NCBI RefSeq assembly: GCF_036781485.1
Contig: NZ_DAIQAX010000004.1
Span: 1-58,505, forward strand
Direction: 5' to 3'
DNA from: Thermocrinis sp.
Lineage (GTDB): Bacteria; Aquificota; Aquificia; Aquificales; Aquificaceae
Length of the DNA stretch: 58,505 nucleotides
The notes under the pieces are model-generated. The model was given only the letters and a program-made list of their open reading frames with translations. It made no database searches and was not told where the DNA came from. The position numbers were made by a program, and so were the translations under genes. Numbering within the stretch: position 1 is the first letter of the stretch; each line of letters opens with the position of its first letter. This document shows, piece by piece, positions 7,552-16,033 of this stretch.

Positions 7552-7559
7552 ATTATAAT
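7552..7559. promoter_or_regulatory. Overlapping divergent -10 boxes for speD and rsmD
   Basis: TATAAT is present on + at 7554-7559 and on - at 7552-7557, sharing four bases. The minus-strand box has TTGATT 16 bases upstream, inside the rsmD start, and would drive the speD leader. The plus-strand box ends seven bases before the rsmD ATG. Only one polymerase could occupy the site at a time. Confidence 0.45.
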
Positions 7560-7566
7560 AACTTTT

Positions 7567-8049
7567 ATGAAAAAATCAAGTAGAAGATCTAAACTTAGAC
7601 CCACCTCTTCTATGGTTAAGCAAGCTGTGTTCAACATGTTGGGAGATATAGAGGGAAAGCTATTCATAGACCTATTTGCCGGAAGCGGTCAGATGGGTTT
7701 TATGGCTATGGAAAGGGGGGCTAAGGTAATTTTTGTGGAAAAAAACAGAAAGTTAGCTCAATTAATAAAAGAAAAAGGCGGCAATGCGAAAGTTTCCGAT
7801 GCTATAAAATTTTTAGAGTCCTTTGAAAGCTCACCAGACATAATTTTTGCAGATCCTCCATATGATTATCAGAATTACAAAAAATTAATAGAAGTTGCGC
7901 TTAAAAAGCTCTCTAAAGGTGGTATTTTTATACTTGAACACAGAAAAAATCAAAACTTTGAAGCAGAAAAGGTAAAAACTTATGGAGATACCGCCCTGTC
8001 TATCTGGAGGAAAGAAGATGATGAGTGTGGTCTATCCGGGGACCTTTGA
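7567..8049 (+). CDS. rsmD: 16S rRNA (guanine(966)-N(2))-methyltransferase RsmD-like
   Basis: 160 residues, slightly short for RsmD. This Rossmann-fold methyltransferase methylates G966 of 16S rRNA. It shows the family N-terminus with RPTSSMVKQAVFNML, the SAM loop DLFAGSGQMG near 35-44, and the N2-guanine methyltransferase motif DPPY at 96-99. The ATG directly follows a TATAAT box without a ribosome site. Its neighbour coaD is the classic partner of rsmD in many bacteria and overlaps its 3' end by 32 bases, which supports the call. Confidence 0.85.
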   Translation: MKKSSRRSKLRPTSSMVKQAVFNMLGDIEGKLFIDLFAGSGQMGFMAMERGAKVIFVEKNRKLAQLIKEKGGNAKVSDAIKFLESFESSPDIIFADPPYDYQNYKKLIEVALKKLSKGGIFILEHRKNQNFEAEKVKTYGDTALSIWRKEDDECGLSGDL

Positions 8050-8500
8050 CCCACCCCATTTGGGACACCTTGACATAGTCAAAAGAAGCTGTGCGTTGTT
8101 TGACAAGGTAGTGGTAGCCATAGCTAAAAGCCCCAGAAAACACCTGCTGTTTGACCTTGAGGAAAGGCTGGACATGTTCAGAGTTATGGTTGAGGACCTG
8201 GGTACGAAGGTGGAGGTAAAGGGCTTTGAGGGCTTGCTTGTAGATTTTATGCAAAGAGAGGGTATAAAGGTAATAGTCAGGGGAGTTAGGCTATTTACCG
8301 ATTTTGAATACGAGCTTCAGATAGCATTAAATAACAACAAGCTTGCAGGCGTAGAAACCATATTTATGATGCCTTCTCAGGAATACATACACATAAGCTC
8401 TACCATAGTCAGAGACATAGCCAGCTACTGCGGAAAGTTAGAAGGCTTAGTCCATCCTTACGTCGCTAAGAAAATAAGGGAAAAGTTTGGATGTCTTTAA
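8018..8500 (+). CDS. coaD: Phosphopantetheine adenylyltransferase
   Basis: 160 residues from the ATG at 8018, which has GGAGG seven bases upstream (8006-8010); the frame stays open further upstream but that part is rsmD sequence. CoaD makes dephospho-CoA from ATP and 4'-phosphopantetheine. It has the nucleotidyltransferase GTFDPPHLGH signature, the RGVRLFTDFEYE stretch, and ISSTIVRD near the C-terminus. It overlaps rsmD and converges on the gcvH-like gene with a four-base antisense overlap. Confidence 0.95.
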   Translation: MMSVVYPGTFDPPHLGHLDIVKRSCALFDKVVVAIAKSPRKHLLFDLEERLDMFRVMVEDLGTKVEVKGFEGLLVDFMQREGIKVIVRGVRLFTDFEYELQIALNNNKLAGVETIFMMPSQEYIHISSTIVRDIASYCGKLEGLVHPYVAKKIREKFGCL

Positions 8501-8937
8501 CCTTTGCACTCCACCCCTTCTCTATCTATGTATTCCTTCATTCTCTCTAAGGCTATCTCTCCAGTTACCAAGTCCTTTAGATCCCTTTCAAGGTTAGTGG
8601 GTTTTATTACAGCTATCCATCCCTCTCCATAGGGATCTTCGTTTATAAGTTCAGGCTCGTCAAAGAGCCTTTCGTTTCTTTCCACTATCTCCCCCTCTAT
8701 GACAGCAGGTATAGGACCTGTCCATTTACCGCTTTCCAAGGAGGCAATGGGTTTTCCCTTTGGCACCTGTTTGCCCGGTGGTTTTATCCTCACATTTACC
8801 ATCTTACCTGCCCTTGTTTGTCCTACGTCCGTTGCCCCCACACGGACCAAGCCCTTTTCTTCTATTTTATACCACACTTGATTTTCTATATCGTAATAGA
8901 GTTCCTCCGGTATCTTGCATCCTTTGTATGTTTTCAT
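8497..8937 (-). CDS. GcvH-like lipoyl carrier protein
   Basis: 146 residues with the biotinyl/lipoyl hammerhead fold of glycine-cleavage H protein. The lipoylation site is ESGKW with Lys71, rather than the ESVKA usual in true GcvH. Aquificales carry several GcvH paralogues, and relatives of this type (LbpA) serve the heterodisulfide-reductase-like sulfur oxidation pathway; that role is possible but not shown here, since no gcvT, gcvP or hdr genes are adjacent. The ATG at 8937 follows a TAAAAT box by nine bases with no ribosome site. A lipoamide dehydrogenase gene lies at 26575. Confidence 0.8.
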   Translation of the reverse strand: MKTYKGCKIPEELYYDIENQVWYKIEEKGLVRVGATDVGQTRAGKMVNVRIKPPGKQVPKGKPIASLESGKWTGPIPAVIEGEIVERNERLFDEPELINEDPYGEGWIAVIKPTNLERDLKDLVTGEIALERMKEYIDREGVECKG

Positions 8938-8946
8938 GGCGGAAAT

Positions 8947-8952
8947 ATTTTA
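8947..8952 (-). promoter_or_regulatory. Putative -10 box of the gcvH-like gene
   Basis: TAAAAT on the minus strand ends nine bases before the ATG at 8937. No Shine-Dalgarno sequence lies between, so the mRNA may be leaderless. Confidence 0.3.
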
Positions 8953-8975
8953 ACGGCATAAATTAATACAAATGT

Positions 8976-9605
8976 ATGATTTTTAGCAATAGGCAAGAGG
9001 CTGGTAGGATCCTCGGTGAGTGGTTAAAAGATAGATTGAAAAGGAAAGGAGCGTGTGTGGTCCTTGGTATACCCAGAGGGGGAGTGGTTGTGGCAAAGGA
9101 GGCGGCAAAGATTTTGGGTTGTCCATTGGGTGTTCTAATAGTCAGAAAGCTCGGTGTTCCAGAAAATCCAGAATTAGCCTTTGGTGCTATAGACCCAGAT
9201 GGGGAAATATACTTAGACAAAAACACGGTTGAGTACTTTAGGCTAACACCAGAGACCATAAAGAAGGTCGCACAGGAAGAGCTGAAGAAGATAAGGGACA
9301 GAGAAAGGAAATTTGAAAAGGGTAAAATATCCCAATTTGAAGAAGTAGAGTTTATTGTGGTGGATGACGGTATAGCTACCGGTATGACCGTAGAAGCTGG
9401 AGTAAAGTATCTAAAGAGAAAGGGCGCCAAAAGGGTGATAGTGGCAGTGCCAGTCTGCCCAAAAGATACTGAAGAAAGATTAAAAAATTATGCAGATGAA
9501 GTTTATTGCTATCACTCTACTACCTCTTCTCCTTTTGCGGTAGGAATGTTTTACAGGGATTTTAGACAAGTGGAAGATGAAGAGGTCCAAAATCTGTTGC
9601 AATAA
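8976..9605 (+). CDS. Type I phosphoribosyltransferase domain protein
   Basis: 209 residues. The PRPP-binding loop is VVDDGIATGMT, preceded by a hydrophobic strand, and the N-terminal part has LGIPRGGVVVAKEAA, as in stand-alone PRTase-fold proteins of unknown substrate. Length and motifs do not match Hpt, Apt or PyrE closely, so no substrate is assigned. It is divergent from the gcvH-like gene across 38 bases, and the rpoD promoter begins in its last codons. Confidence 0.8.
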   Translation: MIFSNRQEAGRILGEWLKDRLKRKGACVVLGIPRGGVVVAKEAAKILGCPLGVLIVRKLGVPENPELAFGAIDPDGEIYLDKNTVEYFRLTPETIKKVAQEELKKIRDRERKFEKGKISQFEEVEFIVVDDGIATGMTVEAGVKYLKRKGAKRVIVAVPVCPKDTEERLKNYADEVYCYHSTTSSPFAVGMFYRDFRQVEDEEVQNLLQ

Positions 9606-9625
9606 TGCACGCCCAGACCTATATT
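9597..9625 (+). promoter_or_regulatory. Promoter of rpoD
   Basis: TTGCAA (9597-9602), a 17-base spacer and TATATT (9620-9625) lie at the end of the phosphoribosyltransferase gene, overlapping its stop codon. A GAGGAGG ribosome site precedes the rpoD ATG at 9654, so this transcript has a normal leader. Confidence 0.55.
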
Positions 9626-9653
9626 ATAAAGTTTTGAATAGAGGAGGTAAAGG

Positions 9654-11369
9654 ATGATTAACAAAAGTCTTATGAAAAAGCTTATCTCCTTGGGAGAAAA
9701 AGGCTACGTTACTTACGATGAGTTGAACGAGGCATTGGGCGATAGTCTGATTGACACGGAGCTTTACGAAGAGGTAATGGATTTTCTTCAGGAAAGAGGT
9801 ATCAAGCTTCTTGAAACTGAGGAAGAAGCTAAAGAAATAACAAAGGATGAGGATTTCTTGGTATCTACCGACCACCTTTTGCAAACGTCCAAGGACGGCG
9901 ATCCTGTAAGGCTTTATCTCAGAGAAATGGGGAAAATACCCCTTTTAACAAGGGAAGAGGAGATAAAGTATGCTAAGCAGATAGAGATGGGTAGAAAGAT
10001 AATGAGAAGGGGGCTTCTGAGAACTTCCTTTTTGGTGGAGAGAGTTTTGAGGGAGTGGGCAAATGTATGCAACGGAAAGCTAAGGGTTCAGGACATTATG
10101 GACACCTTTGACGAGAGCAAAACTGTGGAAGAGTATGAAGAATCACACGAACAGTTAGAAAGACAGTTTATACAAAAAGGCTTAGAATTGGCAAAGGCAT
10201 ACAAGGATGCGCTTTACTGGAGGGACCTGTATCTTTCTTACAAACTTCCTGAGTATAAAAAGGAGTACTTAAAAAAACACGCAAAAATGAACAGAATACT
10301 CAAGGAAATGAAGCTAAAATACTCAAAGTTTGAAAGGATAGCGGACGAGCTTCTAAACCTTTATCAAAAGTACAACAAAAAGCTAAAAGAATACGAGCAG
10401 AGAAAAGTAAAACTTGAAAAGATCCATCCAGACATAGAGCAGCTAATAAAGGAGTGCGACTATAACGTGGAGTTGCAGTTAAAGGCAGAAAGGGCTGGAT
10501 ACAACTTTGCAAGATTACAAATGCTAAAAAGTGAGTTCTTGGCAATACAAAAGGAACTTAAAGAGTTAGAAAAAGAACTTGGAATCTTGCCCGACGAAAT
10601 AAAGAGAGTCACGCAAATAATAAAAGAAGGTAGAACGAAGGCAATTCAGGCAAAGCAGGTAATGGTAAAGTGCAACCTTAGGCTCGTGGTTTCTATAGCT
10701 AAAAAGTATGTAAATAGAGGTTTGCCCTTCTTGGACCTTATACAAGAGGGTAATATAGGTCTGATGAAGGCGGTGGATAAGTACGACTACAGAAAGGGAT
10801 ACAAGTTTTCTACCTATGCCACGTGGTGGATAAGGCAGGCGGTAACTAGGTCTATAGCAGACCAAGCAAGGACCATAAGAATACCTGTTCATATGATAGA
10901 AACGATAAACGACATAACCAAAGCTCACAAAAAGCTATTCCAAGAGCTGGGTAGGGAACCGCTGGCGGAGGAAGTTGCAAAGTATTTAGGAATACCTATA
11001 GAAAAGGCAAGAAAGGTCATGAGGATCTCCCAAGAACCGGTGTCGTTGGAAACTCCCATAGGAGACGACGAGGATGCCCATCTGAAGGACTTCATAGAGG
11101 ACAAGAGCGTACCTTCACCGGAGGAAGAGGCTACCAGAAGATTGCTAAGGGAACAATTGATAAAGGTTCTCCAGACGTTGGGCGAAAAGGAAAGGGAGAT
11201 TTTAATGTACAGATACGGCCTTGTGGACGGCACCGAATACACTTTAGAGCAAATAGGTAAGATGTTCAACGTAACGAGGGAGAGAATAAGGCAGATAGAA
11301 AACAAGGCTATCAGAAAGCTAAGACATCCCGCGAGGGCTAAGTACTTAAAAGACTTTGAATCAATTTAA
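9654..11369 (+). CDS. rpoD: RNA polymerase primary sigma factor
   Basis: 571 residues, the size of group 1 sigma-70. Region 1.2 is DPVRLYLREMGKIPLLTREEE, followed by a long charged non-conserved region (about 120-320). Region 2 contains NLRLVVSIAKKYVNRG, the core-binding and -10-reading YKFSTYATWWIRQA; region 3 follows, and region 4 ends with the helix-turn-helix RERIRQIENKAIRKLR for the -35. Its presence fits the TATAAT-type boxes throughout the window. The ATG has a strong GAGGAGG. miaA overlaps the end by 14 bases. Confidence 0.97.
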   Translation: MINKSLMKKLISLGEKGYVTYDELNEALGDSLIDTELYEEVMDFLQERGIKLLETEEEAKEITKDEDFLVSTDHLLQTSKDGDPVRLYLREMGKIPLLTREEEIKYAKQIEMGRKIMRRGLLRTSFLVERVLREWANVCNGKLRVQDIMDTFDESKTVEEYEESHEQLERQFIQKGLELAKAYKDALYWRDLYLSYKLPEYKKEYLKKHAKMNRILKEMKLKYSKFERIADELLNLYQKYNKKLKEYEQRKVKLEKIHPDIEQLIKECDYNVELQLKAERAGYNFARLQMLKSEFLAIQKELKELEKELGILPDEIKRVTQIIKEGRTKAIQAKQVMVKCNLRLVVSIAKKYVNRGLPFLDLIQEGNIGLMKAVDKYDYRKGYKFSTYATWWIRQAVTRSIADQARTIRIPVHMIETINDITKAHKKLFQELGREPLAEEVAKYLGIPIEKARKVMRISQEPVSLETPIGDDEDAHLKDFIEDKSVPSPEEEATRRLLREQLIKVLQTLGEKEREILMYRYGLVDGTEYTLEQIGKMFNVTRERIRQIENKAIRKLRHPARAKYLKDFESI

Positions 11370-12282
11370 CATCCTGCTTATAGGGGGTCCTACGGGCAGC
11401 GGTAAGTCTGAGCTTGCCTGCGCTTTAGCCAGCAGGATAGGTGCAGAGATCGTAAGTGTAGATTCAATGGCAGTCTACAAGTACATGGACATAGGGACTG
11501 CCAAGCAAAAAGACTGCAGGGTAAAACAGCATTTAGTAGATATATTAAAACCGGGAGAGTACTTTGACGCCAAACTGTTTGAAAATTTAGCCCTGAGGGC
11601 TATAGAGGATGTAAAAGACAGGGGGAAGGTTCCCATTCTCTGTGGTGGCACTTACCTGTACTTTCAGGTTTTACTCTACGGTCTTGCAAACACACCAGAG
11701 CCAGATTGGAATCTGAGAAAAAGGCTGTATTCTGTAGCCGAAAGGAAGGGCAGCGCATACCTTTACCAAAAACTGAAGGCAGTGGACCCAACTTACGCAA
11801 AAAAGGTCCATCCTGAGGATACAAGGAGAATAGTCAGAGCCTTGGAGGTATTTCTTCAGACTGGAAAGCCTTTTTCTTTCTTTCACAGATGGCAAAATCC
11901 AAGGTTTAGTTTTGTTGGATTTTACATCAAGCGCTCTTGGGAAAGTTTATCCAGAAGGATTGAGCAGAGGGTAAAAAGAATGATAGAGGGAGGTCTTTTG
12001 GAGGAGGTTAAAAAACTTTTGGAAATGGGCTTTGAAAACTTTCTGACATCCCAGCAGGCTATAGGCTACAAAGAGCTTGTGCCGTACCTTAGGGGAGAAA
12101 TAAAATTAGAAGATGCGGTCGAAAGGATAATAAAAAACACCAAAGAGTATGCAAAGAGACAGATAAGGTGGTTCAGAAAACAGGGATGGGTGGAAGTGGA
12201 TATGGATCGCATGAGTTTGGAAGAAGGAGTGGATTTTGTCTTGAAGGTTTATAATAGATATCTTCGTGATGAAAAGAACTAA
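11356..12282 (+). CDS. miaA: tRNA dimethylallyltransferase
   Basis: 308 residues, full length. MiaA adds the isopentenyl group to N6 of A37 in tRNAs reading UNN codons. The P-loop GPTGSGKS is at about 11-18, then SVDSMAVYKYMDIGTAK (substrate Asp), CGGTYLYFQ, and the tRNA-binding QAIGYKE and KRQIRWFRKQ motifs. The TTG start at 11356 lies inside the end of rpoD; no better in-frame start is available, because the P-loop begins only ten codons in. It overlaps aspS by about 14 bases. Confidence 0.94.
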   Translation: MNQFNILLIGGPTGSGKSELACALASRIGAEIVSVDSMAVYKYMDIGTAKQKDCRVKQHLVDILKPGEYFDAKLFENLALRAIEDVKDRGKVPILCGGTYLYFQVLLYGLANTPEPDWNLRKRLYSVAERKGSAYLYQKLKAVDPTYAKKVHPEDTRRIVRALEVFLQTGKPFSFFHRWQNPRFSFVGFYIKRSWESLSRRIEQRVKRMIEGGLLEEVKKLLEMGFENFLTSQQAIGYKELVPYLRGEIKLEDAVERIIKNTKEYAKRQIRWFRKQGWVEVDMDRMSLEEGVDFVLKVYNRYLRDEKN

Positions 12283-14059
12283 ATACTGCGGGCTTGTATC
12301 GGAAGAGGATCTGGGAAAAGAAGTAGTGCTTTGCGGTTGGGTTCATAGGGTTAGGAACCACGGGGGAGTGGTGTTTTTGGACCTAAGGGACAGGGAGGGA
12401 ATAGTGCAGGTGGTAGTGGAAGAGCTTATCTCTCCCGAAGTTTACGATATAGCGGACAAACTTGGTGTGGAAGATGTGGTGTGCGTGAAGGGAAAGGTGA
12501 GAAAAAGACCACCGGGAACAGAAAACCCAAAGCTAAAGACAGGAAAGCTGGAGGTTTTGGTTGAAAAAATAGAGGTTCTTAATACTTCTGAAGTGTTGCC
12601 TTTTCCCGTAGAAGAAGAAACGGCGGTATCTGAAGAGACAAAACTGCGCTACAGGTATATTGACCTTAGAAGGGAGGCAATGAAAAGAAACATCCTTTTT
12701 AGGCACAGAGCCTATCAGGTTATAAGGGATGTGTTCGTAAAGAACGGCTTTGTAGAGGTAGAAACACCTTTGCTTACTAAATCCACGCCGGAGGGAGCAA
12801 GGGACTTTTTGGTTCCTTCAAGGTTGCAACCCGGAAAGTTTTACGCTCTTCCCCAATCTCCCCAGCTCTTCAAACAAATTCTTATGATAGCTGGGTTGGA
12901 TAGGTATTTTCAGATAGTAAAGTGTTTGAGGGATGAAGATTTAAGGGCAGACAGACAGCCGGAATTTACGCAGATAGACTTTGAAATGTCCTTTGTGGAT
13001 GAGGAAGATGTCATTGGTATCACAGAGGAGCTAATAAAGACCCTATTTAAGGAGCTTTTGGGGATAGAGGTAAAAACACCTTTTGACAGGATCAGCTACT
13101 TTGAGTGTATGGAAAGGTACGGAACCGACAAGCCCGACAGAAGGTTTGGGCTTGAGCTGGTAAATCTGGAGGATGTTTTTAAAAACACCAACTTTAAGGT
13201 CTTTAAAGAAGCCATAGAAAGCGGTGGAACGGTAAAGGCTATAAACTTCAACGCTGGAGAACTGTCAAGGAGTCAGATAGAGGAGCTTACTGGTTTTGTT
13301 CAATCCTTAGGTGGAAAGGGCCTGGCTTGGATACGGGTAGAGGATGGTAAACTAACTTCTCCCATAGTGAAGTTCTTAAAAGAGGAAGAGGTAAAAGCTG
13401 TGCTTGAAAGAACAAAGGCGAAAGCAGGAGACACTATACTCTTTTCAGCAGGCAAAAAGGAATTGGTCTATAAAGTTTTGGGTAATCTAAGAGTTCATCT
13501 TGCCAAAAGCTTTAAACTTGCGAAGGATGGCTTTGATTTTCTGTGGGTTGTGGATTTCCCGCTTATGGAGTGGGACGAGGAAGAAGGAAGGTTCGTCTCT
13601 TTGCATCACCCCTTTACTTCTCCAAAAGAAGAAGACATACCAAAGCTTTATCAAGCTCTTCACACTCAAGACCTTGAGGAGAAAAAAAGGCTGGTGCATT
13701 CAATTAGAGCAAGGGCTTATGACCTTGTGATCAACGGCTACGAGGTGGGCGGGGGTTCCATACGTATTCACAGAAAAGACTTGCAAGAGAAAATTTTCAA
13801 ACTCTTAAACCTGTCTGAAGTAGAGGTAGAAGAAAAGTTTGGTTTTCTTCTGAAGGCTCTCAGCTACGGAGCGCCACCCCACGGAGGCTTGGCCATAGGT
13901 TTGGATAGGCTTTTGGCAATCATGCTGGGCTTGGATTCTATAAGGGATGTTATAGCTTTTCCAAAAACTCAGAAGGGCACCTGTCCTTTGACAGGAGCGC
14001 CAGACTATGTTTCTCCAAAGCAACTTAAAGACGTGCATATAAAAACCTTAGAGGTATGA
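12269..14059 (+). CDS. aspS: Aspartyl-tRNA synthetase
   Basis: 596 residues, bacterial type with the GAD insertion. The OB-fold anticodon domain starts CGWVHRVRNHGGVVFLDLRD. Class II motif 2 is RDEDLRADRQPEFTQID, the QSPQLFKQ loop binds substrate, and motif 3 is GGLAIGLDRL. I chose the ATG at 12269; a GTG one codon upstream is an alternative. It overlaps miaA upstream, and its stop overlaps the mazG start as ATGA. Whether it is discriminating or also charges tRNA-Asn cannot be told from motifs alone. Confidence 0.96.
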   Translation: MKRTKYCGLVSEEDLGKEVVLCGWVHRVRNHGGVVFLDLRDREGIVQVVVEELISPEVYDIADKLGVEDVVCVKGKVRKRPPGTENPKLKTGKLEVLVEKIEVLNTSEVLPFPVEEETAVSEETKLRYRYIDLRREAMKRNILFRHRAYQVIRDVFVKNGFVEVETPLLTKSTPEGARDFLVPSRLQPGKFYALPQSPQLFKQILMIAGLDRYFQIVKCLRDEDLRADRQPEFTQIDFEMSFVDEEDVIGITEELIKTLFKELLGIEVKTPFDRISYFECMERYGTDKPDRRFGLELVNLEDVFKNTNFKVFKEAIESGGTVKAINFNAGELSRSQIEELTGFVQSLGGKGLAWIRVEDGKLTSPIVKFLKEEEVKAVLERTKAKAGDTILFSAGKKELVYKVLGNLRVHLAKSFKLAKDGFDFLWVVDFPLMEWDEEEGRFVSLHHPFTSPKEEDIPKLYQALHTQDLEEKKRLVHSIRARAYDLVINGYEVGGGSIRIHRKDLQEKIFKLLNLSEVEVEEKFGFLLKALSYGAPPHGGLAIGLDRLLAIMLGLDSIRDVIAFPKTQKGTCPLTGAPDYVSPKQLKDVHIKTLEV

Positions 14060-14820
14060 CGCCCTTTGAAGAGCTTTTAAAAATAATGCAAACCTTAAGG
14101 GAAAAATGTCCGTGGGATAGCAAGCAAACTCACCAAAGCCTTAAAAAGTACATGATAGAAGAAGCTTATGAGCTTTTGGATGCGATAGACAGTAGGGACG
14201 ACCAGAAGCTAAAAGAGGAGTTAGGAGATGTACTTCTTCAGGTGATCTTCCATTCCCAAATAGCAAAGGAGAGAGGTGCCTTTGATGTGTGGGAGGTGAT
14301 AGAAACCTTGAATGAAAAGCTGGTAAAAAGGCATCCTCATGTGTTTGGAGCAGAATCTGCTCAAGAGGCTTTGAGCAAGTGGGAAGAAAATAAAGCAAAA
14401 GAAAGGGAGAGTGTTTTAGACGGAGTGCCAAAAAGCCTTCCTGCTTTGATGAGGTCCCAAAAGCTTCAGGACAGGGCAAGCTTGGTGGGCTTTGACTTTG
14501 AAAGCATAGAGCAAGTTTTTGAAAAGATAGAAGAGGAAATGAAAGAGCTGAAAGACGCCATAAAGGGTGGAAACACAAAGGAGATAAAGCACGAGTTAGG
14601 AGATGTGCTTACCGCTGTTGTGGAGCTTGCAAGGTTTTTAAAAGTAGATGCGGAAGAGTGCTTACAGGAGGCAAACAATAGGTTTGAAAGGCGTTTTAGA
14701 TTCTTAGAAAGAAGGGCAAAGGAGCTTGGAAAGGATCTTAAAAGTATGACACTACAGGAAATGGACCTTATTTGGATGGAATCAAAGCGTTTTGACTACG
14801 ATAATCCACAAGCATATTAG
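14056..14820 (+). CDS. mazG: Nucleoside triphosphate pyrophosphohydrolase MazG
   Basis: 254 residues with two MazG repeats, as in E. coli MazG. It hydrolyses (d)NTPs to monophosphates and is thought to clean up abnormal nucleotides. The first repeat has CPWDSKQTHQSL, EEAYELLDAI and ELGDVLLQVIFHS; the second has EEEMKELKDAI and ELGDVLTAVVELAR, the acidic clusters that bind magnesium. The ATG overlaps the aspS stop. The last 53 bases are antisense to the end of queH. Confidence 0.93.
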   Translation: MTPFEELLKIMQTLREKCPWDSKQTHQSLKKYMIEEAYELLDAIDSRDDQKLKEELGDVLLQVIFHSQIAKERGAFDVWEVIETLNEKLVKRHPHVFGAESAQEALSKWEENKAKERESVLDGVPKSLPALMRSQKLQDRASLVGFDFESIEQVFEKIEEEMKELKDAIKGGNTKEIKHELGDVLTAVVELARFLKVDAEECLQEANNRFERRFRFLERRAKELGKDLKSMTLQEMDLIWMESKRFDYDNPQAY

Positions 14821-16033
14821 GCTCTCTTCCTACACGCTCCTTTAGGAACTTACTACCTGCTTTTGCAAAGGATTGGGCACCCAAAAGGGCTATACTTAAC
14901 CTTTTTTCTTTTATTTCCATAAGCTTACTTTCTATAAATCTACACACTTGCTCAAGACTTACTCCGCTTCCGTCCTGCAGCGTATCTGCCGGAAAGCCTA
15001 TCAGAAGTTCCGAGTTCTCATCTCCTATCAGCAAAACTGAAGATGTATCCCAACAGATTTCTGCTTGAAGCTCTGCAGATATGCGATTGTTTAAGAGTTT
15101 CTCCTTTTGTTCCATACTTACCAAAAAGGTGGGATCCGCCATAGGACTTACCTCTTCCAGGGGCATATCCTTTAGCTCTTCTACCAACACCACCTTCAAC
15201 CCTCCCTTGTTGTAATATAAGGTATTTTCTATAACTTCTTCCACGTCAGCCTTCAGCGTACCCTTTATGGCCCTTGAAAAGGGTTGAACTAAAAAGGGTA
15301 TAGAGCTTTCTCCAACTTTGAGGCTTGCGTGCAGGAGCTTCCAGTTTATGAAGGAAAACTCCCACTCTTTACACTTCAAACCCAAGTCTTCCGCAAAAAG
15401 TCTTAGCTCCTTTATAAAAAGCCTTTCCTCTTTGCTTGCTGGCCTTCTTCTGCCCAAAAAGGACACAAGGTCCCACATGGCTTTTTCCTTCTTTTGCTTA
15501 AAAAGACCGTAAATGCATCCGCAATAGTCTTGATGATAGATCTCCATATTTTTGGAAAGCCTAAACATCTCCTGCGTGCCCCCACCCTTTCTGTAGTCTA
15601 AGGCTAAGAACTCCACTCCAAAGTTTTTGGCAAGGTTAGAGCCCACTTCAGAGAGAACCTTAAAGTCCTTTTTCGGGCTCATAAGTAAAGTGGTGGTGTA
15701 ATAAGAAGCTCCGACCTGCTTTGCATACTCAAGGGACCTTGAAAGTCTGTAGTCAAAGCACACCTCACACCGTTTGCCCCTCTCTGGCTCGTCCTCTAAG
15801 CCTTTCACAGCCCTGAGCCAGTTTTCCACATCATACTCTCCTTCCACCAGCTTTATCCCCAAGCTCTGACATACTCTTTTTGTCTCTACAAGCCGTAGTT
15901 TATATTCTTCGTAGGGATGTATGTTTGGGTCGTAGAAAAAGGCGGTTATTTCAGACTGAGGAAAGTCCTGCCTTAGCCTTTGGAGAAAATAAACCGCATC
16001 CGGCGCACAGCAAACGTGGACTAAAATCTTCAT
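14768..16033 (-). CDS. queH: Epoxyqueuosine reductase QueH with a long C-terminal extension
   Basis: 421 residues. The first 190 or so match QueH (DUF208), which reduces epoxyqueuosine to queuosine in tRNA using an iron-sulfur cluster. The cysteines expected for the cluster are present: Cys8-Cys9 in HVCCAPD, Cys89/Cys92 in CEVCFDYR, and Cys171/Cys173 in YCGC. QueH proteins are usually about 180-250 residues; the remaining 230 residues here show no motif I recognise. The ATG overlaps the pepA stop. The 3' end overlaps mazG antisense by 53 bases, so the extension is not an annotation artefact of a missed stop. Confidence 0.85.
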   Translation of the reverse strand: MKILVHVCCAPDAVYFLQRLRQDFPQSEITAFFYDPNIHPYEEYKLRLVETKRVCQSLGIKLVEGEYDVENWLRAVKGLEDEPERGKRCEVCFDYRLSRSLEYAKQVGASYYTTTLLMSPKKDFKVLSEVGSNLAKNFGVEFLALDYRKGGGTQEMFRLSKNMEIYHQDYCGCIYGLFKQKKEKAMWDLVSFLGRRRPASKEERLFIKELRLFAEDLGLKCKEWEFSFINWKLLHASLKVGESSIPFLVQPFSRAIKGTLKADVEEVIENTLYYNKGGLKVVLVEELKDMPLEEVSPMADPTFLVSMEQKEKLLNNRISAELQAEICWDTSSVLLIGDENSELLIGFPADTLQDGSGVSLEQVCRFIESKLMEIKEKRLSIALLGAQSFAKAGSKFLKERVGREPNMLVDYRSQNALIPSK

